A DNA stretch of 14,424 bases from an uncultured Caulobacteraceae bacterium (GCA_937910255.1 CALEOQ010000090.1:1-14424), one strand, 5' to 3'; shown: positions 6,303-13,227, numbered from the stretch's first letter. Notes: generated by a model not told the origin, from the sequence alone. A program made the numbers and translations.

Positions 6303-6709
6303 TCAGCTTTCCAGCTTGGAGGCGCCGACGTGGACCGGTGCTCCGGTCTGCACCACCTCGAGGTAGGCGATCTTCGGGTCGATGGCGTGGGCGAGCGCGG
6401 CAAGCACGATTTCCCGCGTCGAATGGTAGGTCAGCATCGACCAGGCCGAGGTTGAGACGTGGTGCGCGCCGCCGTTCAGCGCCTTGATGCGCGCGATCAG
6501 GTGTTCACGCCGCTCGGCGTAGGTCCCTCTGGTCGGCAAGGTCTGTTCTTTTAGCCGGCAGGTGGCGAGGAAGCGTTTGGGTTTGGCGCCTGGGACCTTC
6601 AGTAGGGCCTCGGCTTCGGTCAGTTCCTTCGTCGCGTGGGCGCGGCCTTGTCGCCCATCATCGTCAGGATGATCGTCTTCAGCGCGTCCGCGCGGGTTTC
6701 GTTCGCCAT
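6303..6709 (-). CDS. hypothetical protein with an apparent frameshift, first gene of an unknown pair
   Basis: The best start is the ATG at plus 6707-6709, preceded on the minus strand by AAGGA at six bases. From there the frame shows near-perfect third-position GC for about 23 codons (MANETRADALKTIILTMMGD), then hits a stop at plus 6620-6622. The neighbouring frame, read from about plus 6645 down to 6303, then takes over with good codon use (HATKELTEAEALLKVPGAK). Upstream of that point the second frame has poor codon use, so it is not the true N-terminus. One missing base around 6640-6650, in a GC-rich GGCCGCGCCC run, would join them into a protein of about 135 residues ending VQTGAPVHVGASKLES. 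It may be a sequence error or a real mutation. I do not recognise the protein; a conserved-looking WSMLTYHSTREIVLAALAHAID stretch occurs in its second half in two helices. Confidence 0.6.
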
Positions 6710-6769
6710 GTCCAGTCCTTCGAGTTTGCGCCAAAGCGCATCGGCAGGGCCAAGCTCAGATATGTACCG

Positions 6770-6879
6770 CGTACTATTTTGTTAAGGCACAATTATGCAT
6801 TACAGCGCATAAAATATGGGTGGCAAATAGCCCACACTCTATATAGAGGATGGAGTCCTATAGCCCACAAGGTATAGAG
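6770..6879 (+). promoter_or_regulatory. AT-rich divergent spacer with duplicated operator-like repeat
   Basis: This is the most AT-rich stretch of the window, lying between a minus-strand operon and the mobile mystery A/B pair. ATAGCCCACA occurs at 6827-6836 and again at 6860-6869; each copy is followed by TATAGAG (6842-6848 and 6873-6879). The first TATAGAG is part of a perfect 12-bp palindrome CTCTATATAGAG at 6837-6848. TAAAAT at 6810-6815 resembles a -10 box. The repeats flank the start region of the Xre-type protein A, so autoregulation by that protein is likely. The second copy also covers the ribosome binding site (AAGG 6869-6872). Confidence 0.55.
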
Positions 6880-7344
6880 ATGAACCGCAGGCAGTCAGCA
6901 GCCCTTGGTCGCCGATCCTTGGATCGGGTTCTTACACCCTACCGCAAGGCCGCCACGCGGCGGCCTCCGAAGGGCTGGATTCGCGCCATTCGCGATGCGC
7001 TCGGCATGACCGCCGAGCAACTCGCCGACCGGATGCACATCACCCAGCCCTCGGTCCAGCGCCTGGAGATGTCCGAGGCCGAGGACACCATCCAGCTGAA
7101 GACCCTGAAACGCGCCGCCGAAGCGCTCGGCTGCGAGCTGGTCTATGCTCTGGTGCCGCGCCAGACCCTGGGTGAGACCTACGACCTGGCGGCGCGCAAG
7201 GTGGCGCTGCGCGAGCTTGGCCGGATCAGCCACTCCATGGCCCTGGAAGACCAGGCGGTCGACGACGAAGACGCCGATGAGCGGCTGCGCCGCTTCATCG
7301 CCGAGGAGCTCGACCCGCGCGACATCTGGGCCCGCCGTCCGTGA
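6880..7344 (+). CDS. mobile mystery protein A (Xre-type regulator/antitoxin)
   Basis: This 154-residue protein matches the mobile mystery protein A family: an N-terminal RRSLDRVLTPYR segment, then the hallmark PPKGWIRAIRDALGMTAEQLA, followed by an Xre helix-turn-helix (about 34-65, HITQPSVQRLEMSEAED) and LKRAAEALGCELVYALVP. The C-terminal half is helical and acidic (QAVDDEDADERLRRF), ending DPRDIWARRP. The family is found on plasmids and in horizontally acquired islands, always next to protein B. I chose the ATG at 6880, with AAGG at 6869-6872, because it gives the usual family start; an in-frame ATG at 6850 would add ten atypical residues. Its last four bases overlap the start of protein B (GTGA), so the pair is coupled. 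It probably represses the operon and restrains the Fic partner. Confidence 0.9.
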   Translation: MNRRQSAALGRRSLDRVLTPYRKAATRRPPKGWIRAIRDALGMTAEQLADRMHITQPSVQRLEMSEAEDTIQLKTLKRAAEALGCELVYALVPRQTLGETYDLAARKVALRELGRISHSMALEDQAVDDEDADERLRRFIAEELDPRDIWARRP

Positions 7345-7937
7345 CCGACGACGACGACCTCTACGCACACGATGGCGATGCCACCGACCTGACAGCCGAG
7401 GAGCGGGTCGGGCTGATCCCGACCTGGATCGTCACCCGTGACGACCTCAATCGGGCCGAACGCGCCAACATCACCGACGGGCTCCGCTGGGCGCGCCGGG
7501 GCCGGTTCGACGTGCTCAATCCCGAAGCGCTCATGACCTTGCACAAGCGCATGTACGGCGACGTCTGGCGCTGGGCAGGCGAGGCGCGCCGTTCGGAACG
7601 CAACATCGGCCGCGACGATTGGTGGGCGCTGCGCGAGCATCTGGTCCAGCTGCTTGGAAACATCGGCGCCCAGGTCGACGCCGGCGCGCGCGATCCGGAC
7701 GAGATCGCCATCGATTTCCACCACCAGTTGGTCGCCATCCATGTCTTCCCAAACGGCAATGGCCGACACGCGCGCCTGGCGGCGGACCTGTTGGCCGAAC
7801 GCCTTGGCCGACCACCCTTCACTTGGGGCCGGTCCGACCTTGTCGATGTCGGCGACGCACGGGTCGCCTATGTGGCGGCGCTGAAGGCGGCGGACGCCGG
7901 GGATCTCGCGCCGCTGCTGGCCTTTGCGCGATCCTGA
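7341..7937 (+). CDS. mobile mystery protein B (Fic domain protein)
   Basis: This 198-residue protein carries a Fic domain. The active-site motif is HVFPNGNGRHAR at 134-145, with catalytic His134 and the phosphate-binding GNGR loop; a WRWAGEARRSERNIG segment lies at 76-90 as in other members. Most Fic proteins transfer AMP from ATP to target proteins. Here the usual Asp/Glu of the motif is Asn138 and the usual Pro after His is Val, so activity could differ from classic AMP transferases, although Asn at that site seems common in this family. No obvious (S/T)xxxE(G/N) inhibitory motif is visible in the protein, consistent with control by its partner. It starts with GTG overlapping the protein A stop by four bases. 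Together they behave as a toxin-antitoxin-type or stability module, by inference. Confidence 0.91.
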   Translation: MTDDDDLYAHDGDATDLTAEERVGLIPTWIVTRDDLNRAERANITDGLRWARRGRFDVLNPEALMTLHKRMYGDVWRWAGEARRSERNIGRDDWWALREHLVQLLGNIGAQVDAGARDPDEIAIDFHHQLVAIHVFPNGNGRHARLAADLLAERLGRPPFTWGRSDLVDVGDARVAYVAALKAADAGDLAPLLAFARS

Positions 7938-7945
7938 TCGACCCA

Positions 7946-8317
7946 TCAGGCCTTCGGTTCGGGGTCCTTGGCCCCGCCGGTGTCGGCGGTAAGCTCGGTG
8001 ATCAGCGTCACCGGCCCATAATAGCCGAAGTCGTCACGGACGCAGGCCAGGGCCAAGTCGACGTCACGGTAGGTCTTGGGCTTGTCCGACTTGAACATGT
8101 TGACCCGGTGCTCGCCGGCCCGGCTGCTCAGGCGGACGAAGATCGTCCAGCGGCGGTCTTCTCCTTGCACCAGGCGAACGTCCTTCAGACCGCCGCCGTT
8201 CTGCAGATAGGCTGTGAGGCTGCGCACACGAATGGCGTGTTCGGGATTGTGGGCGGCGATCCACACCTCGTCATCATGCCCCGCTGGCGTCGCCCGCTTC
8301 TCGTCCTTCTTCGGCAA
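7946..8317 (-). CDS. hypothetical protein
   Basis: This protein of about 123 residues is not recognised. It has high third-position GC and converges on the Fic gene with only eight bases between the stops. The best available start is TTG at plus 8315-8317; no ATG or GTG lies upstream in frame before the AT-rich spacer, and the ribosome site is weak, so the start is uncertain. It opens with a Lys-rich stretch (KKDEKRATPAGHDD), then WIAAHNPEHAIRVRSLTAYL, a beta-rich VRLVQGEDRRWTIFVRLSSR, and a helical DVDLALACVRDDFGYYGPVTLITEL. It appears to be a soluble alpha/beta protein without signal peptide or membrane segment. Its neighbours suggest it is part of the accessory load of the mobile element. 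Confidence 0.65.
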   Translation of the reverse strand: MPKKDEKRATPAGHDDEVWIAAHNPEHAIRVRSLTAYLQNGGGLKDVRLVQGEDRRWTIFVRLSSRAGEHRVNMFKSDKPKTYRDVDLALACVRDDFGYYGPVTLITELTADTGGAKDPEPKA

Positions 8318-8495
8318 TGGATGGCGCCCCGTTAAGCATCGCGAATCCCGTAAATGCGTATCAGGAAACCGGGCAGGGCGCCGTACAGATATGATTGTAG
8401 GTCCTCTCTCTTATTGCAGCGCTTAGAGAAATAATCGGCTAAGTAGAATAAATACGGAAGCGCACTTCTTACGCGAGTAAGTATGGAGGATACGC

Positions 8496-8588
8496 GTGGA
8501 AGCAAAGACAATTACGTTGAAGAAACGAGCGCCTTCTGCTCTTGAACGTGGCGTTAGGTCACGGCTGCACGTTCAGTTCGCACAGTAG
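8496..8588 (+). CDS. candidate small ORF (30 residues)
   Basis: A GTG start at 8496 has a strong Shine-Dalgarno (GGAGG 8485-8489) six bases upstream. It opens a 30-codon frame, MEAKTITLKKRAPSALERGV in its first twenty residues, ending at TAG 8586-8588. The peptide is basic (many Lys/Arg) with an amphipathic look. A CTTAC-GCGA-GTAAG hairpin (8468-8481) sits just before the Shine-Dalgarno, and TAGAAT at 8444-8449 could be a -10 box. I do not recognise it; it may be a small regulatory protein, a leader peptide, or the remnant of a larger gene. GC is lower here than in the flanking genes. Confidence 0.4.
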   Translation: MEAKTITLKKRAPSALERGVRSRLHVQFAQ

Positions 8589-8622
8589 CTGGGAGCGTCT
8601 CCGCTAGGCAATTCACAATTGG

Positions 8623-8686
8623 GGGGAGCGCCCTCCCCGTGCGCCGCAGCCCCGAGGGTCTGCGGCGCCCCCCTCCAGCGGGGAGG
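8623..8686. terminator. tandem strong hairpins
   Basis: Three hairpins follow one another: GGGGAG-CGCC-CTCCCC (8623-8638); GCGCCGCAG (8641-8649) with CTGCGGCGC (8660-8668), enclosing a further CCC/GGG pairing; and CCTCC (8672-8676) with GGAGG (8682-8686). They lie between the small plus ORF and the minus-strand DUF736 gene, so they may stop transcription from both sides. None has a T run. Confidence 0.4.
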
Positions 8687-8712
8687 TCCCCGCAACGCCC
8701 CCTAAGGAAGGC

Positions 8713-8739
8713 GGCGCCGGCCGCGACCCGACCGGCGCC
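8713..8739 (-). terminator. hairpin downstream of DUF736 gene
   Basis: Perfect 8-bp arms GGCGCCGG (8713-8720) and CCGGCGCC (8732-8739) surround an 11-base loop, nine bases past the stop of the minus-strand DUF736 gene. On the minus strand it is followed by GCCTTCCTTAGG, so there is no true U tract. The same arm sequence occurs in the mid-repC dyad at 2061-2080. Confidence 0.4.
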
Positions 8740-8747
8740 ATGACCCG

Positions 8748-9074
8748 TCAGGACCGGGTCCAGATCAGGCTGAAGCGATCGCCGCCGGCGTCTTCGACCA
8801 GGGTCGCGAACAGCGGGGCGGCGAAGGCCGGATCGTCGATCTTCACCGACAGATAGTCCCGCTGCTGGGCGCTGGTCTTGCGCCAGGCGGCGCCGAGCTC
8901 GGCGTCCGTCCCCTCCGGGCCCGGGCCCGTGCCGGTGGCGAAGATGCGGTAGTCCGGCGCGTTGTCGCTGGCCTTGTCCGCCTTGCGGATATCCAGCTCG
9001 ACGTCGAGGCTGAGGGTGCGGATCGCGCCGCGGAAGGTGTCGCCGCGGCGGGTGAAGGTTCCGATGATGGCCAT
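8748..9074 (-). CDS. DUF736 family protein
   Basis: This 108-residue protein is clearly a DUF736 member: the start MAIIGTFTRRGDTFRGAIRT, the DNAPDYRIFATG segment, GAAWRKTSAQQRDYLSVKIDDP, and the closing FSLIWTRS. Family members are small soluble proteins found almost only on plasmids and conjugative elements of Proteobacteria; their function is unknown. The ATG at plus 9072-9074 has AGGAG seven bases upstream on the minus strand. Compared with the usual form it has a short Gly/Pro-rich insertion (GTGPGPEGTDAEL) in the middle. It is transcribed away from the 9075-9500 gene-free stretch, which likely contains its promoter. Confidence 0.93.
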   Translation of the reverse strand: MAIIGTFTRRGDTFRGAIRTLSLDVELDIRKADKASDNAPDYRIFATGTGPGPEGTDAELGAAWRKTSAQQRDYLSVKIDDPAFAAPLFATLVEDAGGDRFSLIWTRS

Positions 9075-9500
9075 GGTCTTGCTCCTGTCTGATCTCGACC
9101 GCGCCGGTCGCGGTCTGGATGGCGCTCAGGAGGCCGGCGCGGAGCGGCGCCGCACCCGCCAGGGCGTCAGACGCCGGCGGCGGCTTTGTTGCTGCGCGAG
9201 GAGGCGCTTGGCGCCGGGGAAGAAAGCCTAGCCGCCGCGCGTTGCGGCGCCGGCCGAGGCTGCAAGCCGTCGCCGGCCAGAACGCCAAACCGAGAGACCG
9301 CCTATCGGTCGTGCTTAGGGCTGGAGCTCCCACGGCCGCCCGGGGCCTTCCCGACCGGGATTTTCCGGGGTGCGGCAGGTGACTTTGTAGTCGAAAAAGA
9401 CCATGCTCGCTTAGGTGCTGCGGCACGCCTGACGATGGGTCGCCACTCACGGCCTGCCCGAACGCCGGTCCTTGTGGGATCGGACGCTCCAGGAGGCGTC
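9075..9500. other. gene-free stretch, nothing firmly identified
   Basis: About 425 bases without a convincing gene. It separates the minus-strand DUF736 gene from a plus-strand membrane protein and should hold both promoters. I see a GACCG-CCTAT-CGGTC hairpin at 9296-9310, GC-rich inverted arms CGCCGC/GCGGCG around 9232-9248, and a short TCCC-GACC-GGGA dyad followed by TTTT at 9349-9364. No tRNA, iterons or recognisable promoter were found. A transfer origin or small RNA here cannot be excluded. Confidence 0.4.
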
Positions 9501-9713
9501 ATGAATGGGGACTGGCGTGGCGGCTGGCTCGCGCGCACGGGTTTGCGCCGGCGCGACCTGCTGCTGGCGGTCCCCTTGGGGGTGATCATCGCCGTGATGG
9601 CGGACATGCTCCGCCATCCCGATCGGGTCGGGGTGGTGAGCTGGGCGGCCCTGACCGTTTCGGGGGGCGCTATCGCGCTCTATCTTGGGCTACTGGTGTG
9701 GGACCGACGGTAA
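9501..9713 (+). CDS. small membrane protein with two helices
   Basis: This 70-residue protein starts at an ATG with AGGAGG at 9491-9496. The N-terminal 19 residues are basic (GGWLARTGLRRR), followed by a first hydrophobic helix (about 20-37, LLLAVPLGVIIAVMADML), a short polar turn (RHPDRVG), and a second helix (about 46-67, ALTVSGGAIALYLGLLVW) before a DRR end. By the positive-inside rule both ends probably face the cytoplasm. I do not recognise the family. The frame continues open upstream but the ribosome site and basic start favour this ATG. It is followed after 118 bases by the Toprim gene in the same direction. Confidence 0.65.
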   Translation: MNGDWRGGWLARTGLRRRDLLLAVPLGVIIAVMADMLRHPDRVGVVSWAALTVSGGAIALYLGLLVWDRR

Positions 9714-9831
9714 GTCTGCGGGGCGCGAAAGGCTGGAGCAAGGGAGCCGGGGGGCGTCGGAAGCGTCGTAGGAGGCCGATGTCCATGCCCATGCGCCAAA
9801 CCAGCAGCCCCTCGCCCGCAGGAGCCGCGCC

Positions 9832-10719
9832 ATGTCCTTGAAGTCGATCGTCGAGGTCCTCGGCGGCGACCTCTATGACGGCGGCCGGCGCGCCAATATC
9901 CCGGCCCCTGGCCACAGCCGCGCCGACCGTTCGGTGTCGCTGCTGCTGAAGGACGACCGGGTGATCGTCCACACCTTCGGCGACGGCGACTGGCAGGCCG
10001 TGCTCGACGATCTGCGCGCCAAGCGCCTGATCGACGCCCACAACGCGCTGCGTTCGGTCTCGTTCGGGCCCGGCGTCGACCAGACGGTCGCGCCGAAGCC
10101 CGACTACCGCAGGCTCGACGCCGCGCGGCGCCTCTGGGAGGCCGGCCGGCCGGTCGCCGGCGCCCTGGCCGAGCGGCATTGTCGGCTGCGCCACATCCGC
10201 CGGGCGCTGCCTGGGCCGCGGGTCCTGCGCCATGGCGGGGAGACCCCCGTCTCGGCCTATGCGGAAAGCCGCTATCGCCGCCCTGCCCTGCTGGTGGCGA
10301 TCAGCGCCGTCGACGGCTCCTTCAGTGCCGTGGAGGTGACCTACCTGGCCGCTAACGGCCAGCGGGCGCTTGACCTGCGTCTGCCACGCAAGACCGTGGG
10401 CCTGGTCCCGCCCGGCAGCGCGGTGCGGCTCGATCCGGCCGCGCCGGAGATGCTGGTGGCCGAAGGGGTGTTCACCACCCTGTCGGCGACAGAACGCTTC
10501 GGCCTGCCCGGCTGGGCCCTGCAGTCGACGCGCAACCTGAAGAGCTGGTCCGCGCCGGAGGGCGTCCGCAAGGTGCTCATCGCCGCCGACCGAGGCAAGG
10601 ACGGCGAGGCCTCGGCCGAGATCCTGGCCGGGCGGCTGCGTCGGCAGGGGGTGGCGGCGGAAATCGCCTTCCCGCCCGAGCCGCATGGGGATTGGAACGA
10701 GGCGGCGCGGCCCATCTGA
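9832..10719 (+). CDS. Toprim domain (primase-like) protein
   Basis: This 295-residue protein looks like the plasmid/phage-type DNA primase relatives with a C-terminal Toprim domain. The N-terminal part (about 11-61: ANIPAPGHSRADRSVSLLL, then VIVHTFGDGDWQAVLDDL) corresponds to the CHC2 zinc-finger region but lacks the zinc-binding cysteines. The middle (about 90-200) is the linker domain. Toprim runs from about 207 to 290: Glu211 in MLVAEGVFTTLSA, then KVLIAADRGKDGEAS (250-261) and GDWNEA. The usual Asp-x-Asp is here Asp253-Arg-Gly, with Asp257 further on, so the metal site is atypical. It probably acts in element DNA replication or transfer, but activity is uncertain. AGGAG precedes the ATG with good spacing. 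The next gene is the ParB-like one, 102 bases on. Confidence 0.82.
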   Translation: MSLKSIVEVLGGDLYDGGRRANIPAPGHSRADRSVSLLLKDDRVIVHTFGDGDWQAVLDDLRAKRLIDAHNALRSVSFGPGVDQTVAPKPDYRRLDAARRLWEAGRPVAGALAERHCRLRHIRRALPGPRVLRHGGETPVSAYAESRYRRPALLVAISAVDGSFSAVEVTYLAANGQRALDLRLPRKTVGLVPPGSAVRLDPAAPEMLVAEGVFTTLSATERFGLPGWALQSTRNLKSWSAPEGVRKVLIAADRGKDGEASAEILAGRLRRQGVAAEIAFPPEPHGDWNEAARPI

Positions 10720-10821
10720 GGGGCCGGCGCGAGCCTCAGCCGTTAAAGGCCGGAGGAAGGGCCGGGTTGGGCGCGCCCAGGGGCAGGATGACCCTCGCCC
10801 AGGCGCTGGAGCCTGACCCCC

Positions 10822-12831
10822 ATGACCGACATCCAGACCGCTTCCGTGACACCGATGGACGAGATCGCCGTTCGCCTCGGCGATCTCGGCCTCGCGCCGG
10901 AGAACCTCCGTTCCCAGGAGCCGGCCGACGACGGCGTGCCGCAACTCGCCGAAACCGTGCTCGCCGCCGGCGTCCTGATCCCGCCGATCGTGCGGGCCGG
11001 TCGCAAGGGCGAGCAGCCCTTCATGGCCCTCGACGGCCGCCGCCGCCGCTTCGCTCTCCTCGCCCTGCGCGATCGCGGCGACGTCGACGACGACTATCCC
11101 GTCGTCTGCAAGTTGGCGGTCAGCAAGGCTCAGCAGGCCGCGGCCATCGTCCTGCCCAACACCGAGGTGGCGCCGGTTCACATCGCCGACATCATCGGCG
11201 CCATCGGCAAGCTGCGCAAAGCCAAGATGGACACCGCCGGCATCGCTCACGCCCTGGGCTACGCCGAGCTGGAGATCAAGCGGCTGGAGGCCCTGGCAGC
11301 CGTCCATCCCAGCGTGCTGAAGGCCCTGCGCCAGGGCAAGCTGACGTTGAAGCAGGTGCGGCTGTTCGCGCGCCTGCCCGACAAGAAGCAGCAGGCCGAG
11401 ATCGCCCAGACCGCGCTCGACGGTCATTTCCACGACTACCAGCTGCGCCACGTGGTCGAGGGCGACCGCGCCACGGTCCAGGACGACCGCTTCGTCCTGG
11501 TCGGCCTGGACCGCTATGTCGCGGCCGGCGGCCGCGTGTCGACCGACCTGTTCGGCGAGCTTCCCGACAGCCTGCTCGATCCGGAGATCCTGCAAGCCGC
11601 CTGGCGGGCGCGCATCGAGCCGATCGTGGAGCATCTGAAGGCGGCGGGCCTGGCCGTCTATGTCGGCCGAGAAGGCGGCTACCGCGCGCCGGACGGCTTC
11701 TTCAACCTGCCCTACGTCTACGGCCGGGATCTCACTGAGGCCCAGGCCGAGACGCTGGCGGCGGCCCGGGCGGAGGTCGCTCGCGTCGCCGGCGAGCTAC
11801 AGGACGTCGACGCCCTCTCCGACGAGGCGCCGGCGGCGCTCTGCCCGCTATTCGCCGCCCAGATGGCGGTCGACGCGGCGCCCCTGACCCGCAGCCGATT
11901 GGGGGCGGTCCTGCTGACCCCGGCCGACGGCTACGGCGTGTCGGCGACCTTCTATTCGGTCCCGATCCCCGCCGAGGAGCTCCCCGACGAGATCGAGGGC
12001 GAGGAGGACGACGATGATGACGCAACGCCCTCGGGCGGTTACGGCCGCGCGTCCAACGACGTCGAGATCCCGCGCGCCGATGTCGAGATCGAAGGCTCCA
12101 GCCACGTCTTCCATGAGACGCGGACCGACGTCGCCACCCGCGGCCTGATCCGCGACCTGGCCGACGATCCGGGCGCGGCCCTGACCGTGCTGGTGGCGCA
12201 GTTGTTCAAGAACCTGGCGCTGCACGGTTCGGGCAGCATCGAGGAGTCGGCGGCGGCCATCACCGCCACCGGCTATCGGCGGGGCTCAACGCCTGCGATC
12301 CCCGCCCTGGACGGCGAGGTCCGCGCCCGGCTTGACGCGCGCCGCGCGGCCTACAAGGCCAGCGGCCTGCGGCCGATCCCCTGGGTCGAGACCCTGGCCC
12401 ACGGGGACAAGATGGGGCTGATGGCCGAGCTGACGGCCATCTCGCTGAACGTCCGGGAAGGCCGCACCACGTCGCTGCGGCATGCGGCCCGGGCCGAGGC
12501 CGCCGAGATCGCCGCCCTCTGCGGCGCCGACATCTCGGCGCACTGGACGCCGGACGAAGGCTACCTCACGGTCCACTCGAAGAAGCAGCTCCTCGGGCTG
12601 CTGGACGAGATGGAGGTTGAGGACGATCGGGCCAAGGGCCTGAAGAAGGACGAGCTCGTCAGCTTCGTGGCCGAGGCGGCGGCCGAACGTCAGTGGGCTC
12701 CGGCGGCCCTGGCCTGGGACCGCCTGCCCGACGAGCCGGACGATGGCGAGGAAGGCGAAGACCAAGCCGACGCCGTCGCCTGCGGAGCCTCGGAAGCTGC
12801 GGATCCGGCCGTCGATCAGATCGCGGCCTGA
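10822..12831 (+). CDS. large ParB-like partition/nuclease-family protein
   Basis: This 669-residue protein belongs to the ParB/Srx family. The N-terminal ParB fold shows LAETVLAAGVLIPPIVR (42-58), the DGRRRRFALLAL motif (71-82) corresponding to the GERR box that binds CTP in ParB proteins, and a LPNTEVAPVHIADIIGAI segment (111-128) resembling the NxxR helix. A helix-turn-helix follows (about 137-182: TAGIAHALGYAELEIKRLEALAA). The remainder (about 185-669) is much longer than in chromosomal ParB: it has an acidic run (about 389-402, EGEEDDDDD) and helical segments of unknown function. Such long ParB-like proteins are common on alphaproteobacterial conjugative elements, often near DUF736 and Toprim genes. 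The usual ParA ATPase is not in the window. GGAG precedes the ATG by about ten bases. The gene ends at a strong terminator. Confidence 0.87.
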   Translation: MTDIQTASVTPMDEIAVRLGDLGLAPENLRSQEPADDGVPQLAETVLAAGVLIPPIVRAGRKGEQPFMALDGRRRRFALLALRDRGDVDDDYPVVCKLAVSKAQQAAAIVLPNTEVAPVHIADIIGAIGKLRKAKMDTAGIAHALGYAELEIKRLEALAAVHPSVLKALRQGKLTLKQVRLFARLPDKKQQAEIAQTALDGHFHDYQLRHVVEGDRATVQDDRFVLVGLDRYVAAGGRVSTDLFGELPDSLLDPEILQAAWRARIEPIVEHLKAAGLAVYVGREGGYRAPDGFFNLPYVYGRDLTEAQAETLAAARAEVARVAGELQDVDALSDEAPAALCPLFAAQMAVDAAPLTRSRLGAVLLTPADGYGVSATFYSVPIPAEELPDEIEGEEDDDDDATPSGGYGRASNDVEIPRADVEIEGSSHVFHETRTDVATRGLIRDLADDPGAALTVLVAQLFKNLALHGSGSIEESAAAITATGYRRGSTPAIPALDGEVRARLDARRAAYKASGLRPIPWVETLAHGDKMGLMAELTAISLNVREGRTTSLRHAARAEAAEIAALCGADISAHWTPDEGYLTVHSKKQLLGLLDEMEVEDDRAKGLKKDELVSFVAEAAAERQWAPAALAWDRLPDEPDDGEEGEDQADAVACGASEAADPAVDQIAA

Positions 12832-12838
12832 GCCACGG

Positions 12839-12866
12839 GAGCCCTCGCCTTCGGGCGGGGGCTCTT
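12839..12866 (+). terminator. strong rho-independent-type terminator after the parB-like gene
   Basis: GAGCCC-T-CGCC (12839-12849), a TTCG tetraloop (12850-12853), and GGCG-G-GGGCTC (12854-12864) form an 11-bp stem with a single T-G wobble, followed by TT then GCTCT. The stable UUCG loop, the long stem and the position eight bases after the stop make it a convincing terminator despite the short T run. Confidence 0.8.
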
Positions 12867-12914
12867 GCTCTACCCCCCGCGGGCGCTACGGATAACTTTG
12901 CCATTGGAGGACGC

Positions 12915-13202
12915 ATGGACGAAAAGACCAAGATCGCGCTGGCGCGCCTCGTCGCCCTGGCCAGTGAGGACACCAGCGGCAGCCGGGTGGCGGCCAACTT
13001 CCTGCTCGCCTGGTGGAACGCCGCTGAACTCGGCGGCTTCGACCCGACCGAGATGTGGCTGCTGGACGAGCTCGCCGTGCGCGACCTGTTGCAGGTCGCC
13101 GGCTTCATCGGCCGCAACAACGTCTATCCCGACGCCCTGATCGGACGCGAGGCGATCCTGGGACTGATCGCGCGGTGGCGCGGCCGTGTCGCCGCTGACT
13201 GA
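12915..13202 (+). CDS. DUF7673 family protein
   Basis: This 95-residue helical protein reads as the small DUF7673-type family of mobile elements: the characteristic SRVAANFLLAWWNAAELGGFDPTEMWLLD, followed by DLLQVAGFIGRNNVYPDAL and a closing LIARWR segment. Function is not known; it is often found beside ParB-like and DUF736 genes on conjugative elements, as here. GGAGG stands four bases before the ATG (12906-12910). It has no signal peptide or membrane segment. It is separated from the ParB gene by the terminator, so it likely has its own promoter. Confidence 0.75.
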   Translation: MDEKTKIALARLVALASEDTSGSRVAANFLLAWWNAAELGGFDPTEMWLLDELAVRDLLQVAGFIGRNNVYPDALIGREAILGLIARWRGRVAAD

Positions 13203-13227
13203 ACAGACTCGCGTCGATCAAGAATGT

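Noticed and set aside
6710..6734. TTG start at 6734 for the frameshifted hypothetical gene
   Set aside because: The N-terminus in that frame has poor codon use; the ATG at 6709 in the other frame has a strong ribosome site.
8554..9450. Minus-strand frame of 298 codons across the DUF736 gene
   Set aside because: It is a shadow of the DUF736 gene in another frame and the adjoining GC-rich spacer; codon bias is wrong.
9670..11634. Long minus-strand frame of 654 codons
   Set aside because: It is the antisense of the Toprim and ParB-like genes, which have clear family matches and ribosome sites.
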